A DNA stretch of 64,000 nt from Euphorbia lathyris (lineage: Eukaryota; Streptophyta; Magnoliopsida; Malpighiales; Euphorbiaceae). The translations under genes were made by a program, and so were the position numbers. The notes beneath the pieces are model-generated. The model did not search any database. It was not told where the DNA came from and saw only the letters and a program-made list of their open reading frames with translations. Shown one piece after another: positions 35,929 to 46,635 of the stretch. Numbering within the stretch: the first letter of the stretch is position 1; each line of letters starts with the position of its first letter. The stretch covers positions 41,748,501 to 41,812,500 of the forward strand of contig NC_088919.1 of NCBI RefSeq assembly GCF_963576675.1, read 5' to 3'.

Positions 35929-37604
35929 GGGAAAGTACAAAAATAAACCTTGTGGTTACACCCATTTTCGAACAACACACATGTGGTTTAAAAGTTTGCA
36001 AAGTGGTGCCATGTACTTCATTCCGTTAGCAAACATATACCAAATTGACTAACGGTGTTAAAAGTCAAAGAGAAAAGAGTTAATTTGGTTCTTATATTTA
36101 TTTATTTTTATAAATTGTCCCCATTATTATCTAATTATTACAAACAAACCTCAAAATAAAAAATAAAAATCAAATATACCATCTTTTCCATCTCTCTTTA
36201 ATTTTTTTTTTCTTCTTTCTATCTCCTCTCTCTTGATTTCTCTCTCTAAAATAAAGCTATCCCATCAAAACTTTCAAAATTTATATATATATACATTTAT
36301 TAATCTCCCATACATTTAGTCAATAATCAAACTGGACTACAAATGATAGGCTGCTTATCAAGAATATCAGTAGCTGAACGTAAACAATTCATTCATTATG
36401 ACGACCCAAGTGCCTCTGCTCCTCATTTTCAGTAATGTCAAACCCCATATTTACCAAAACTACGAATAACAAAAATAACACAATTTCTATAATATTTTTG
36501 AATCAATACATTGACAAAATTATAAAATTAGCAATATACCGACCAATTAAAAAACAGATAAGAAAATGAGAATGTGAATGAAAATTCATTGAATCTTGCT
36601 TTTCTGTATAGGATTAACACCTTGAGCACAAAAGAAAAGATGCAGTCCAGATCTTTCTTTTCTTTTCTTTTACTTTTACAATCTATTTTAGGAATTAAAA
36701 CTCTCCAAATGTAGTAATGAACAAGATCAACAAAATGAAAATCGATTATTACTATATCCACATAATAAAATTGTAATTAATTATCTCTCAAATATCAAAT
36801 ATATATGAGTTGAGTTCGAGCTTTCTTCATCTTTTGATGGAAATAATCAGCCAGAATTACCCTAGGAAATAGCGATTCAACTTCCTCCGTTAGATCAAAT
36901 TGTAAACTTCTTCTCACATTATTCCCCTCCGATGATGCTTTTCTTTTTGGCGCCACCGCCCTCGGTTTTCTGGGCGCCCCCGGGCATTTTGTCATCGCTG
37001 GAATTTTGCGATCCAAAGAATCAGGAGTTTTGAATCCGTCTTCTTCGGTATCTTCTGTTGCCTTCAATTCTACTAGCGACACTTTTCTCATAGATTCTAC
37101 ATCTTGATTTTGATTAATTTGATCCTTGGTTTGTTCTTTGTCTTGAAGAGTAACCGAATTTAGAATATGATGATCTTGTTCTTTGTCTATTTGTAGTCCA
37201 GTTTCATTATTGACTAAATGTATGTAAGTGTTTGAACAGGAGATTAATATATATATAAATTTTGAAAGTTTTGATGGGAATAGCTTTATTTTAGAGAGAG
37301 AAATCAAGAGAGAGGAAAGAGAAAGAAAAAAAAAATTAAAGAGAGATGGAGAAGATGGTATATTTGATTTTTATTTTTTATTTTGGGGTTTGTTTGTAAT
37401 AATTAGATAATAATGGGGATAATTTATAAAAATAAATAAATATAAGTACCAAATTAACTCTTTTCCCTTTGACTTTTAACACCGTTAGTCAATTTAGTAT
37501 ATGTTTGCTAACGGAATGAAGTACATGGTACCATTTTGCAAACTTTTAAACCACATGGATGTTGTTCCCAAATGGGTGTAACCACAAGGTTTATTTTTAT
37601 ATAT
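35929..37604 (-). mobile_element. Second long-TIR MULE-like element with host gene cargo
   Basis: TIRs of roughly 370-400 bp, starting GGGGAAAGTACAAAAATAAACC on the left; the last about 15 bp of the right end are degraded into T-rich DNA, so no TSD can be read. TIR sequence is clearly the same family as 33424-34802. It carries an SMR-like gene. Confidence 0.75.
36795..37091 (-). pseudogene. Captured SIAMESE-related (SMR) CDK inhibitor-like frame
   Basis: From the ATG at 37091 a 98-codon frame shows EEDGFKTP-SLDRKIP, CPGAPRKPR, KRKAS, then RRSLQFDLTEEVESLF. This is the order and spacing of motifs in plant SMR proteins, nuclear inhibitors of cyclin-dependent kinases that promote endoreduplication. 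The frame is open with no stop and continues upstream to the TIR without another ATG, so the true N terminus and promoter are uncertain. It could be an expressed transduplicate or just cargo. Confidence 0.6.
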
Positions 37605-38133
37605 ATTTTTTTTTTTTTTTCACTAATTCCCCTCACAAAATTAGGAAAAAGAACAATAGGCATTGTTAAGAAAACCAGATGATTATCATTAAACGTTGAC
37701 ATATATATGATAGGAAAGGTGAGCCATTGTCATTGATTATACTTTTGAAAAATCATCCAAAAATAATTACATACTATTAGCGTCAAAGTGGCACTATCAA
37801 AGGCCCTTGTTATTATTAATTTAATTATGTAATTGGATTTTAAATTGGGTGTCCCATCTCATCTTATCTACATTATAAGTCTTCGGAACTGTGTTTCGAC
37901 TCCGGTGGATGTTGCATGTTAATTGAAAGATCTCCAATTTATATTTAGATACGTGTATTGTGATTCCGTCTAATAATTAGAATAGTCTGTCCTTTTATAA
38001 CATATGTGGATTCATATTACACATGACAAGTTATGTATGGAATGTCCTTCATTTGATATGTAGAATCAGATTCTTCTAATAATTTCCAACTTTTTTGGCA
38101 GCAGTATCATAAAGCGAATTATTGTCCCTCCTT
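37605..38133. other. AT-rich spacer
   Basis: Nothing recognisable beyond AT-rich DNA and poly-T. Confidence 0.5.
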
Positions 38134-38141
38134 GATCCAAG

Positions 38142-38579
38142 TAGACCTGTTAATGGCCGGGCTCGAACCAATCCTAGCAGAGTATTATCTAAAAATGCTC
38201 ATTTCATGCCCAGTCTAGTTCACTGTTAATTTAGGTGGGTTCGAGTTGGGTTGGGTTCGGGCTCAAAAATCAAATACCAAGCACAACCCATGTAAGCTCA
38301 CCTAAATATATATGTATAATTTTTACTAATAAAAAATAACATTTTTACTTAAAAATAAATATTAATATATAAATATGAAAATTTATTAATTAATAATAAT
38401 AGACGGACCGGTCTGGACCGTGTTATTTTTATAAATTCCAAACCCGTCCAAAATATTATCGGGCTTTAGTGGACCTGTCCAAGCTTAGGCAAAGGACAAT
38501 TTTTTTTTTGTCCAAGCCTGGCACAGGGGACACGGGTGTGGACGAGCCGAGCGGGTATCTAGGTCCGTGAATAGGCCTA
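38142..38579. mobile_element. hAT-type MITE, 438 bp
   Basis: Ends TAGACCTGTTAATGGCC and (inverted) TAGGCCTATTCACGGAC match at most positions, a hAT-like TIR. Flanks GATCCAAG (38134-38141) and GATCGAAG (38580-38587) agree at 7 of 8 bases, the hAT TSD size. Non-coding; the interior repeats GGACC/GGCCGG words. Confidence 0.75.
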
Positions 38580-38587
38580 GATCGAAG

Positions 38588-39002
38588 TTGTTGATGATCC
38601 AACGGCTTCGGTTAGTCAGTTGTGCCCTCCTCTTGCTCACTTCTTAAAGCTTAATGTAGGTGCTACCATGTTTGTTGAGACTTGGAATATTGGTTATGGG
38701 TTCGTGTTAAGAAATAACACTAGTCATATGTTGTCTTATGTTTCAAAAGTCATCTCAAGTTGCTTCTAAACTAAGGTTACCGAGGCTGTTTGCATTAAGG
38801 AAGCTCTCTCGTGGTTGAAGGATGAAGGATATTCTAATGTGCTTTCAGATTCGGATGCCAAAGGTGTTGTTGAAGCTATTATTATGGGGGGCTTTGATCG
38901 GTCGAAGGTTGGTAATATTATTGCTTATTTTCGAACTCTCTTAGCTAGGGGTGAGAGTGATGATCATGCAACTAAGGCAAGTGCGCCTTATTGTACTAAG
39001 TA
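38588..39002 (+). pseudogene. LINE-derived RNase H fragment
   Basis: Reading LKLNVGA (catalytic D lost), GYGFVLRNN, EAVCIKEALSWLKDEGYSNV, SDSDAKGVVEAI: an RVT_3 RNase H as in plant L1 ORF2. One stop in the middle (near 38770). Close in sequence to the RNase H of the LINE at 46.6 kb. The hAT MITE sits right at its start. Confidence 0.75.
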
Positions 39003-39003
39003 A

Positions 39004-39961
39004 TAGAGAGTAACCGCGAGGATTGTGCCAATAACTACAGATTTTAAATGAAAATTAAATTGATTATGATTAAAATCTATATTATCTATAACTATAAATG
39101 CAAAACAAGTAATTAAAGGTTTAATTCAAATGATAAAGGCACTAGAGTTAGGCTTCCCTAAACTTCGCTTTGTAACTCACTAACAGTCTTATCTAAAAAA
39201 GCAGAGTAAAAAACAAAACATAAAAGAATTACAATCATGCCTACCTATTGATTGGTGAAAACTCGAGTTAGACCACGAACGAGCTTATCAAGAAAGGCTT
39301 GCTTCGAACTAGGAAAACAACAGAAAGAGCCCTCGAGCTTGCATTGCGTCCCGGGCCCAATGTGCGACATTAGGAATAAAGACAACCTTTAATTTTATTA
39401 TAAGTTTAGATTCTAAAAAATGAAATAAATTCCTATAAACAATATAACAACTTTTGTTCTATTTTGTGTGTGCAGATTTATTTCTTCTTTTTAACGGATA
39501 CACTCAATTTTAATTTCTATATATTCAATTTTAATACTTTCTATAAGAAGAATCTTCTCTAAGTTTCTATTTCTTTTAAAAAAAAACCAAGTGTTTCTTG
39601 CAAATTCTCTTCCATTGTTCTTTTTTGCCATAATGGAAGCATGTGGTGTTTTGGGATTAACAAGTTTGACATTCATCTCTTTAGCCGATTCAGTTTATCT
39701 CTCTAAAAGTACCTTGTTTTAAAATCGACTTTCACTGTAATAGATTTATTCTTTATAGTTTGATTCATCAATATTTAACATTTAAAGATGTGTAAAATTT
39801 ATTTTTAAAAAAAAGATGTGTAAAATTTCATTTAGAAATTGATTATGAATTATAACTAATAAATTAGAAAATTAGGTACATACTTAAGTCATTCTCCATT
39901 ATGATTTAAACACATAAATATTTTAATAGTTATGGGAATAATTTTAAATTTCTATGCTATA
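39004..39961. other. AT-rich DNA without recognised gene
   Basis: No supported frame or repeat end; pre-insertion DNA of the next element. AATTT at 39962-39966 is that element's TSD. Confidence 0.5.
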
Positions 39962-39966
39962 AATTT

Positions 39967-40819
39967 TGATGTAGGGTGAAATCGACTGAGGATTTTAATC
40001 TTAAATCCACAAAGAATGCAATCTTCTCAAGCTATACTTGAAGGTTGAGTTAACCCAAAGGATAGAAATCCAAGCTCTCAAGGAGGCTATAAGTTTAATT
40101 CTTCAAAAGTTGAGAACATTACAAAATATGGGAGTTTAAATACTATCCCTCAAATCAAAGAGAAAGACCCAAAAACCTATGAATAGGGTTTTGGTTAACA
40201 CTTGGCTAAGAGGGTAAAATAGGGAGAATGGTAGTCTAGTAAATAAGTCATAGTGGCAATACAGTAAATAAGGTGTCACAGAAATGGTCCCCCAATGTAA
40301 GAACTTGGAGGAGAAGTAGTCTCCAGGTCATGATACGCCCCGCGTATCGGATCTTACGCCCCGCGTGAAAAGGCTCCTGGACTTCAGGAGGTTGGCTCGA
40401 GTTCAGTACGCGAGGCGTCCTGCAGAATACGCCCCGCGTTAGAAAGCTCCTGACTTGGTTGCTCGGTGTCACGCGAGGCGTCCTGTGGACCACGCCCCGT
40501 GTTATGAGGTTCCAGGAACTGGCAGACCAGCGGAGTGGAATCTACGCGGGGCGTCCAAGGGTTGCGCCCTGCGTGTTTAACCTCCTGGAACTTTTCTTGC
40601 TTCATGTGACCAATCACGCCCCGCGTGGCAAAGGATGCGCCCCGCGTCACCAACTGACCTGGTCTTTCATCCAAGACCACCATTCCCACGCCTTGCGTCA
40701 GGTTGGACACGCCCCGCGTGTTCTCTGTTTTGGGTCGTTCCTTGCTCTCTTTGAGTGGGTTCTCCCGGGTGGCCTCTAGTAGTTCCGGACTCGGGCTTAG
40801 GGATAAGATGCCCTCATCA
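39967..40819 (-). repeat. 3' LTR of the 40.0-46.5 kb gypsy element
   Basis: On the minus strand starts TGATGAGGGC, ends CCTACATCA. The pol frame continues about 435 bp into it, to a stop at 40384. Confidence 0.95.
40334..40719. repeat. Array of CpG-rich 11-mer and its inverse in the 3' LTR
   Basis: ACGCCCCGCGT, its complement ACGCGGGGCGT and one- or two-base variants (ACGCGAGGCGT, GCGCCCTGCGT) occur about twelve times in 386 bp, in both orientations. On the minus strand this is the upstream (U3-side) part of the LTR. The same words encode Thr-Arg-Gly-Val and Ala-Gly-Arg repeats in the pol frame. Confidence 0.85.
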
Positions 40820-43800
40820 TTCTTCCCTTCTTCGAAAGAGTCGGGTCCCGCCTCGGTGACCTTGGTCGGCAACGTTCCCTCCGGCTTCCACAAGCTAAGG
40901 TCCTGCACATTAAAAGAAGAAGACATCTTCCCAAGCCAGTTGGGAAGGGTTAGTTGGTAGGCATTGGCACTCATCTTCTTGGTGATTCAAAACGGACCGT
41001 ACTTCCTCGGCCTCAATTTACTACTAGGGGCGTGCATGAGTCGCTCCTTCCCCAAATACACCATTACTTCATCCCCCACTTTAAATTGCACATCTCTTCG
41101 GTGCTCGTCAACTTTGGCCTTGTTCTTACTATTCTTCTTCTCGATACTATTCCGTACTTCTTGGTGCATTAGGTGGTAGTCATTGGCCAAATTCCGGGCT
41201 GCCACACTCTTCTCCTCTACCTTCGGAATCTCCCCCAAATCAAGTGAATGGTTAGGGGCCTTGGTGTACACCCCTTCGAAGGGTGACTTCCCGGTGGTTG
41301 AACTTACGGCTGAGTTATAGGCGAACTCGGCTTGGGCGATCACATAATCCCACATCTTGGGCCGATCTCGGCACTTGCTCCGCAATAGATTTCCCAAAGT
41401 CCGATTCACCACCTCGGTTTGTCCATCCGTTTGGGGGTGAGCTGTGGTGCTAAACTTCAAGGTAGTTCCCAAAATAGCCCAAAGAGTTCGCCAAAAGTGG
41501 CTAACAAACTTCGTGTCCCGATCCGACACTATACTCTTTGGAACCCCATGTAATCTCACTACCTCCCGGAAGAAGAGCTTAGCAATGGCGGTGGCGTCAT
41601 TAGTCTTCCGACATGGAATGAAATGAGCCATCTTTGAGAACCTATCCACCACCACGAAGATCGAATCCATTCCCCGTTGGGTCCTTGGCAGCCCCAATAC
41701 GAAATCCATCGAGAGATCCTCCCAAATAGTTTCCGGAATTGGTAAGTGCATACGTAATCCGGCATTGGTGGTATGCCCCTTGGAGCCTTGACAATTCTCA
41801 CATCGCTCAACGATATATGCCACATCTTTCCTCATCTTGGGCCAAAAGTACCGGGAACTAACTGCTTCCAAGGTTTTGTCCCTACCAAAATGACCGCCCA
41901 ACACTCCACCATGTAGCTCTCGGATCACCCTTTCTCGTATAGACGTGTGTGGGAGGCACAGCTGGCTACCCTTCATGAGAAATCCGTCCACAAGCTGATA
42001 TCCACCCTCTTCGGTGCCTCTTCTACACTTCTCCCATTCAATACTAAAGTCGGTGTCATCTTCGTATTCTCCCTTGATGTGCTCAAAATCTGTCAACTCC
42101 AATGCCACTGTTTTCATCAGCGTAACCCTCCGGCTCAAAGCATCCGCCACCTTATTCTGTTGACCCGATTTGTGTAGAAGTCGATAAGGAAACTTATCCA
42201 CAAATACGGACCACCTAGCATGCATGGAGCTTCGGATTTGCTTTTGACTCCCCAAGTACTTAAGGGCTTGGTGATCGGTGTACATCATGAATTCCTTCCC
42301 AATAAGGTAGTGCTCCCACGTCTTGAGAACCCTCACTACCACATAGAACTCCTAATCATAAGTGGCCCATTTCTGCCTTGAGTCACACAATTTCTCGCTG
42401 AAATACGCTATGGGCCTCTTTTCTTGCATTAACACTCCCCCAACTCCAACGCCACTAGCGTCACACTCCACCTCAAAGAGCTTCTCGAAGTCCGGAAAAG
42501 CTAACACCGGAGCGGTACTTAACTTCTCCTTAATCAAGGCAAAACTATTCTCTTGCTCATCTTCCCACTTGAAACCTCTACCCTTCTTCAAGCATTCGGT
42601 CATAGGAGCCACGATAGCGCTGAAATTCCGGATGAACCGCCTATAGAACGTAGCCAACCCGTGGAAACTCCTAATATCCCCAACTGTCTTCGGAGTCGGC
42701 CACTCCCGGATAGCTCTCACTTTCTCTTCATCCACACGAATCCCACTCCCACTGACCACATACCCAAGGAACACCAAGCTCTCCATCACAAAATCACACT
42801 TCTTAGTGTTGGCAAAGAGTTGGTTTTCCCGGAGCAAGGTTAATACGGTTCTCAAGTGCTCTACATGCTCTTCTAGGGTCTTACTATGGATGAGGATATC
42901 ATCAAAGTAGACCACCACAAACTTCCCAATCACCGGACGCAACACTTGGTTCATCAATCTCATGAAAGTACTCGGTGCATTGGTCATCCCGAATGGCATC
43001 ACTAGCCACTCATATAGCCCATCCCGCATCTTAAACGCCGTCTTCCATTCATCTCCTGCCTTGATTCGGATTTGGTGATATCCACTCCTCAAGTCGATCT
43101 TCGAAAAGACCTTGGAGCCACTCAACTGATCGAGCATATCATCAAGTTGGGGAATCGGGAACTTGTACCGGATTGTAATCTTGTTGATGGCTCGGCTATC
43201 CACACACATTCTCCACGACCCATCCTTTTTGGGTGTCAACAAAGCCGGCACAGCACATGGGCTCATGCTTTCCCTAACATACCCCATCTTAATCAACTCA
43301 TCCACCTTCTCCTTCATTACCTCACTCTCATTGGGACTCATTCGGTAGTGGGGAAGACTAGGCAAGCTAGCTCCCGGCACTAGATCAATGTGGTGTTGGA
43401 TGTCCCGTAGGGGTGGTAATCCATTCGGTAACTCTTCTGGGAAGACATCTCGGAATTCATTGAGTAATCTCCCCACTTCCTCCGGAACCTCTTCAGTTTC
43501 ACTCCCCACACTTTCCGTCGGTGGGCTCGCCTTCACCATCACTACATAAACCGTTTGACTTTCCTCACACTCGTTAATAAACGCCTTGTGACTTGGGCAA
43601 ACGATCAAGGTAGATTTCCCTTTATCTGTGGGCTCCCCCGATAAAGGGGTTAAAACATATCTGATGCCGTCCTTCATAAAACGATAGGTGTTCTTTCTCC
43701 CGGCATGGGTGGCGTCTCTATCAAATTGCCACGGACGTCCCAACAGTAAATGACACGCATCCATCTCCACCACATCACAATAAACCTCATCCCGGTACTC

Positions 43801-45622
43801 CCCTATCTCAAGAGGGACCTTACATCTTTGAGTGACCTTTATTGCTCCGACATCCTTGATCCACCCCACACTATACGGACTAGGGTGCGCCTCAAGCTCC
43901 AATCCAAACCTCTTGGCAGCGGTATCACTAATAATGTTCTCTTGGCTCCTACTATCAATGATCACATTGCACTTCACCCCTTGCACTAGACATCGGGTTC
44001 GGAACAATTGGTGTCGTTGATCCGAAGCTATTCGACTTGAGACTAGGAGCCTCCTCACTACGTGTATGGCATGGCCCCCATCATACTCTTCCCCATAATC
44101 ATCCTCAACGGGATCACAACAAACATCCCCCTCATCATCATAGTCCTCGTCATCCTCATACCGCTCAACCATATTGGCACTTCTTCTCTTAGGGCACTCG
44201 TTGGAACGGTGGCCCGGCTCGTTGCATCGGAAGCGATTGAATGGAGCCGGTTTAGCATAAGGGTTGTTACCCCTAGGGGGTTGTGTCACCTTAAAAGGCC
44301 TCACATCTCCGCTAGGTGCTCTTTCCGTACTTGGCGCTTTGGGGTCGCTTGAACTTGCGATTCCTTTACCCTTATCAATCCCCTTGGGAGCTCCTCTCCC
44401 TCCATAGGTACTCTCGGTTCCAGCCCTTCTATAACCTTCTCGACCCCTCAAACTCAGTTGTGCTTCGGCCTTCAATGCCAAGTTACGAGCATCTTGCACC
44501 CGAATGACCATTTGCGTCCCAATCCGATCTTGGATGTTGTACCTCAATCCTTCAAGATACCTTGAAGTCTTTTGGCTTTCGGTTTCCGACAAGTTAGCCC
44601 TTGCCGAAAGCCGCAAGAACTCCGAGGTGTACTCGTGCACACTTCTAGCGCCTTGAGAACAATTCTGATAGGAACTGTAGATGTACTGCTCATAATCGGG
44701 TGGTAGAAACCGTTCCCGCGACATCGACTTCATCCTCAACCAAGACCTAATCGGTTCCCTTCCTCCTCTTCTTCTCCCTTCCTTAACATTATCCCACCAA
44801 ACTGACGCTCCTCCTTTCAATCGGTAAGCAACTAGACGAACCTTCCTATCTTCCGGTATTCCCGAATAATCAAAGAACCGCTCCACTTCTAGCAGCCAAT
44901 CAAGGAAGCCCTCTATATCAAGTTCTCCCCCAAATGAAGGTAAGTCCACTTTCAGTTTGAAAGCGTCATCCCGCTCAAAGTTACCACCACACTCCCTTCT
45001 CATATTCGGCTCTCTAACATATCCGCCTCTCCCATTACCTCGGCCTTCATACGAATCATTCAAACCCACATTTTCTCTCTCGTAACCACCTACAACATCA
45101 TTATGCACAATATCCATATTCCCGGCACACACATGCGCGGGACCAACAACATCATTCACATGCACATCAATGTCTAGGCCTACCATTCATGGCATTTTCA
45201 TCAATTCTAATCCCCATATTCCTAGCAATCCTAGGCATATCATAATCATCAAAGAACTCCCCATCACTATCACTATCCACATTTCTAATGGTTATGGGAT
45301 TAGTCCGCCTTACCTCTTGAACCCGAGGGTCCATCACTTGTGGTGCATAGGTTATCCGTGGTGGTGGTGTTGGTTGCCTTTCAAGTAGACGGTGGGTTTT
45401 TTCTTCTTGTCTCCGGTGAGGCTCTCCGGCGGGTTGGATTTGACTATTCCGAAACTCAAGAATAAGTCTCTCCGTATCTAGACGTCTTTCTCTTCGTTCC
45501 GTTTCTTGCCTCTCTTCCAACTCACTCATCTTGTCATTTATGGCTTTCAAGCTTGATTCTAGAGCTTCAATCCTTTGTTCTTGAGTTCCAATGGTGTCGG
45601 TGGTGATACGTGGTTGAACCAT
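40384..45622 (-). pseudogene. gag-pol polyprotein with one frameshift and two nonsense codons
   Basis: ATG at 45622. Coiled coil in the N terminus; gag core with [14 protein letters not shown]-like knuckle ([13 protein letters not shown], first Cys lost); protease IDSRS instead of D-[ST]-G; RT with YFDD; RNase H; integrase HHCC and D,D,E core. A 1-nt shift near 45180 separates the N-terminal 150 residues from the rest. TAG at 42354-42352 replaces a Lys codon, TGA at 40989-40987 replaces an Arg codon. No chromodomain seen. The tail crosses the PPT and runs into the 3' LTR. Confidence 0.9.
40820..40833 (-). other. Polypurine tract
   Basis: Minus strand GAAGAAGGGAAGAA, immediately before the TG of the 3' LTR; it lies within the pol reading frame. 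Confidence 0.85.
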
Positions 45623-45658
45623 CTCCGAGAAGAAGTCTCCGATCAAGGAAAATGACTC

Positions 45659-45671
45659 GGCTCTGATACCA
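45659..45671 (-). other. Primer binding site, tRNA-iMet type
   Basis: Minus strand TGGTATCAGAGCC, two bases after the 5' LTR end. Confidence 0.9.
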
Positions 45672-45673
45672 AT

Positions 45674-46526
45674 TGATGTAGGGTGAAATCGACTGAGGAT
45701 TTTAATCTTAAATCCACAAAGAATGCAATCTTCTCAAGCTATACTTGAAGGTTGAGTTAACCCAAAGGATAGAAATCCAAGCTCTCAAGGAGGCTATAAG
45801 TTTAATTCTTCAAAAGTTGAGAACATTACAAAATATGGGAGTTTAAATACTATCCCTCAAATCAAAGAGAAAGACCCAAAAGCCTATGAATAGGGTTTTG
45901 GTTAACACTTGGCTAAGAGGGTAAAATAGGGAGAATGGTAGTCTAGTAAATAAGTCATAGTGGCAATACAGTAAATAAGGTGTCACAGAAATGGTCCCCC
46001 AATGTAAGAACTTGGAGGAGAAGTAGTCTCCAGGTCATGATACGTCCCGCGTATCGGATCTTACGCCCCGCGTGAAAAGGCTCCTGGACTTCAGGAGGTT
46101 GGCTCGAGTTCAGTACGCGAGGCGTCCTGTGGAATACGCCCCGCGTTAGAAAGCTCCTGACTTGGTTGCTCGGTGTCACGCGAGGCGTCCTGTGGACCAT
46201 GCCCCGCGTTATGAGGTTCCAGGAACTGGCAGACCAGCGGAGTGGAATCTACGCGGGGCGTCCAAGGGTTGCGCCCTGCGTGTTTAACCTCCTGGAACTT
46301 TTCTTGCTTCATGTGACCAATCACGCCCCGCGTGGCAAAGGATGCGCCCCGCGTCACCAACTGACCTGGTCTTTCATCCAAGACCACCATTCCCACGCCT
46401 TGCGTCAGGTTGGACACGCCCTGCGTGTTCTCTGTTTTGGGTCGTTCCTTGCTCTCTTTGAGTGGGTTCTCCCGGGTGGCCTCTAGTAGTTCCGGACTCG
46501 GGCTTAGGGATAAGATGCCCTCATCA
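45674..46526 (-). repeat. 5' LTR of the 40.0-46.5 kb gypsy element
   Basis: Seven transitions against its partner; the CpG 11-mer array is present at 46041-46426 with some members changed by C-to-T. Confidence 0.95.
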
Positions 46527-46635
46527 AATTTGAACCAAGTAATCTATTGTCATTCAATACTTGATCTATAATTATAACTAGAGATGTTAAAAGGATGGTT
46601 ATTCGTTGGATTTTTTTAAATAAAAGAATGCTTTA

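Larger units (their letters stand above)
39967..46526 (-). mobile_element. Complete Ty3/gypsy chromovirus-like element with perfect TSD
   Basis: 6,560 bp; LTRs of 853 bp each; TSD AATTT (39962-39966 and 46527-46531). Minus-strand order: 5' LTR 46526-45674, PBS 45671-45659, gag-pol from 45622, PPT 40833-40820, 3' LTR 40819-39967. The LTRs differ at seven positions, all transitions, so the insertion is recent. Same broad group as the 9.9-16.9 kb element but a different family. Confidence 0.95.

Noticed and set aside
36528..36761. 77-codon frame rich in Phe/Ser downstream of the SMR-like frame
   Set aside because: Low-complexity, likely 3' UTR or filler of the captured segment.
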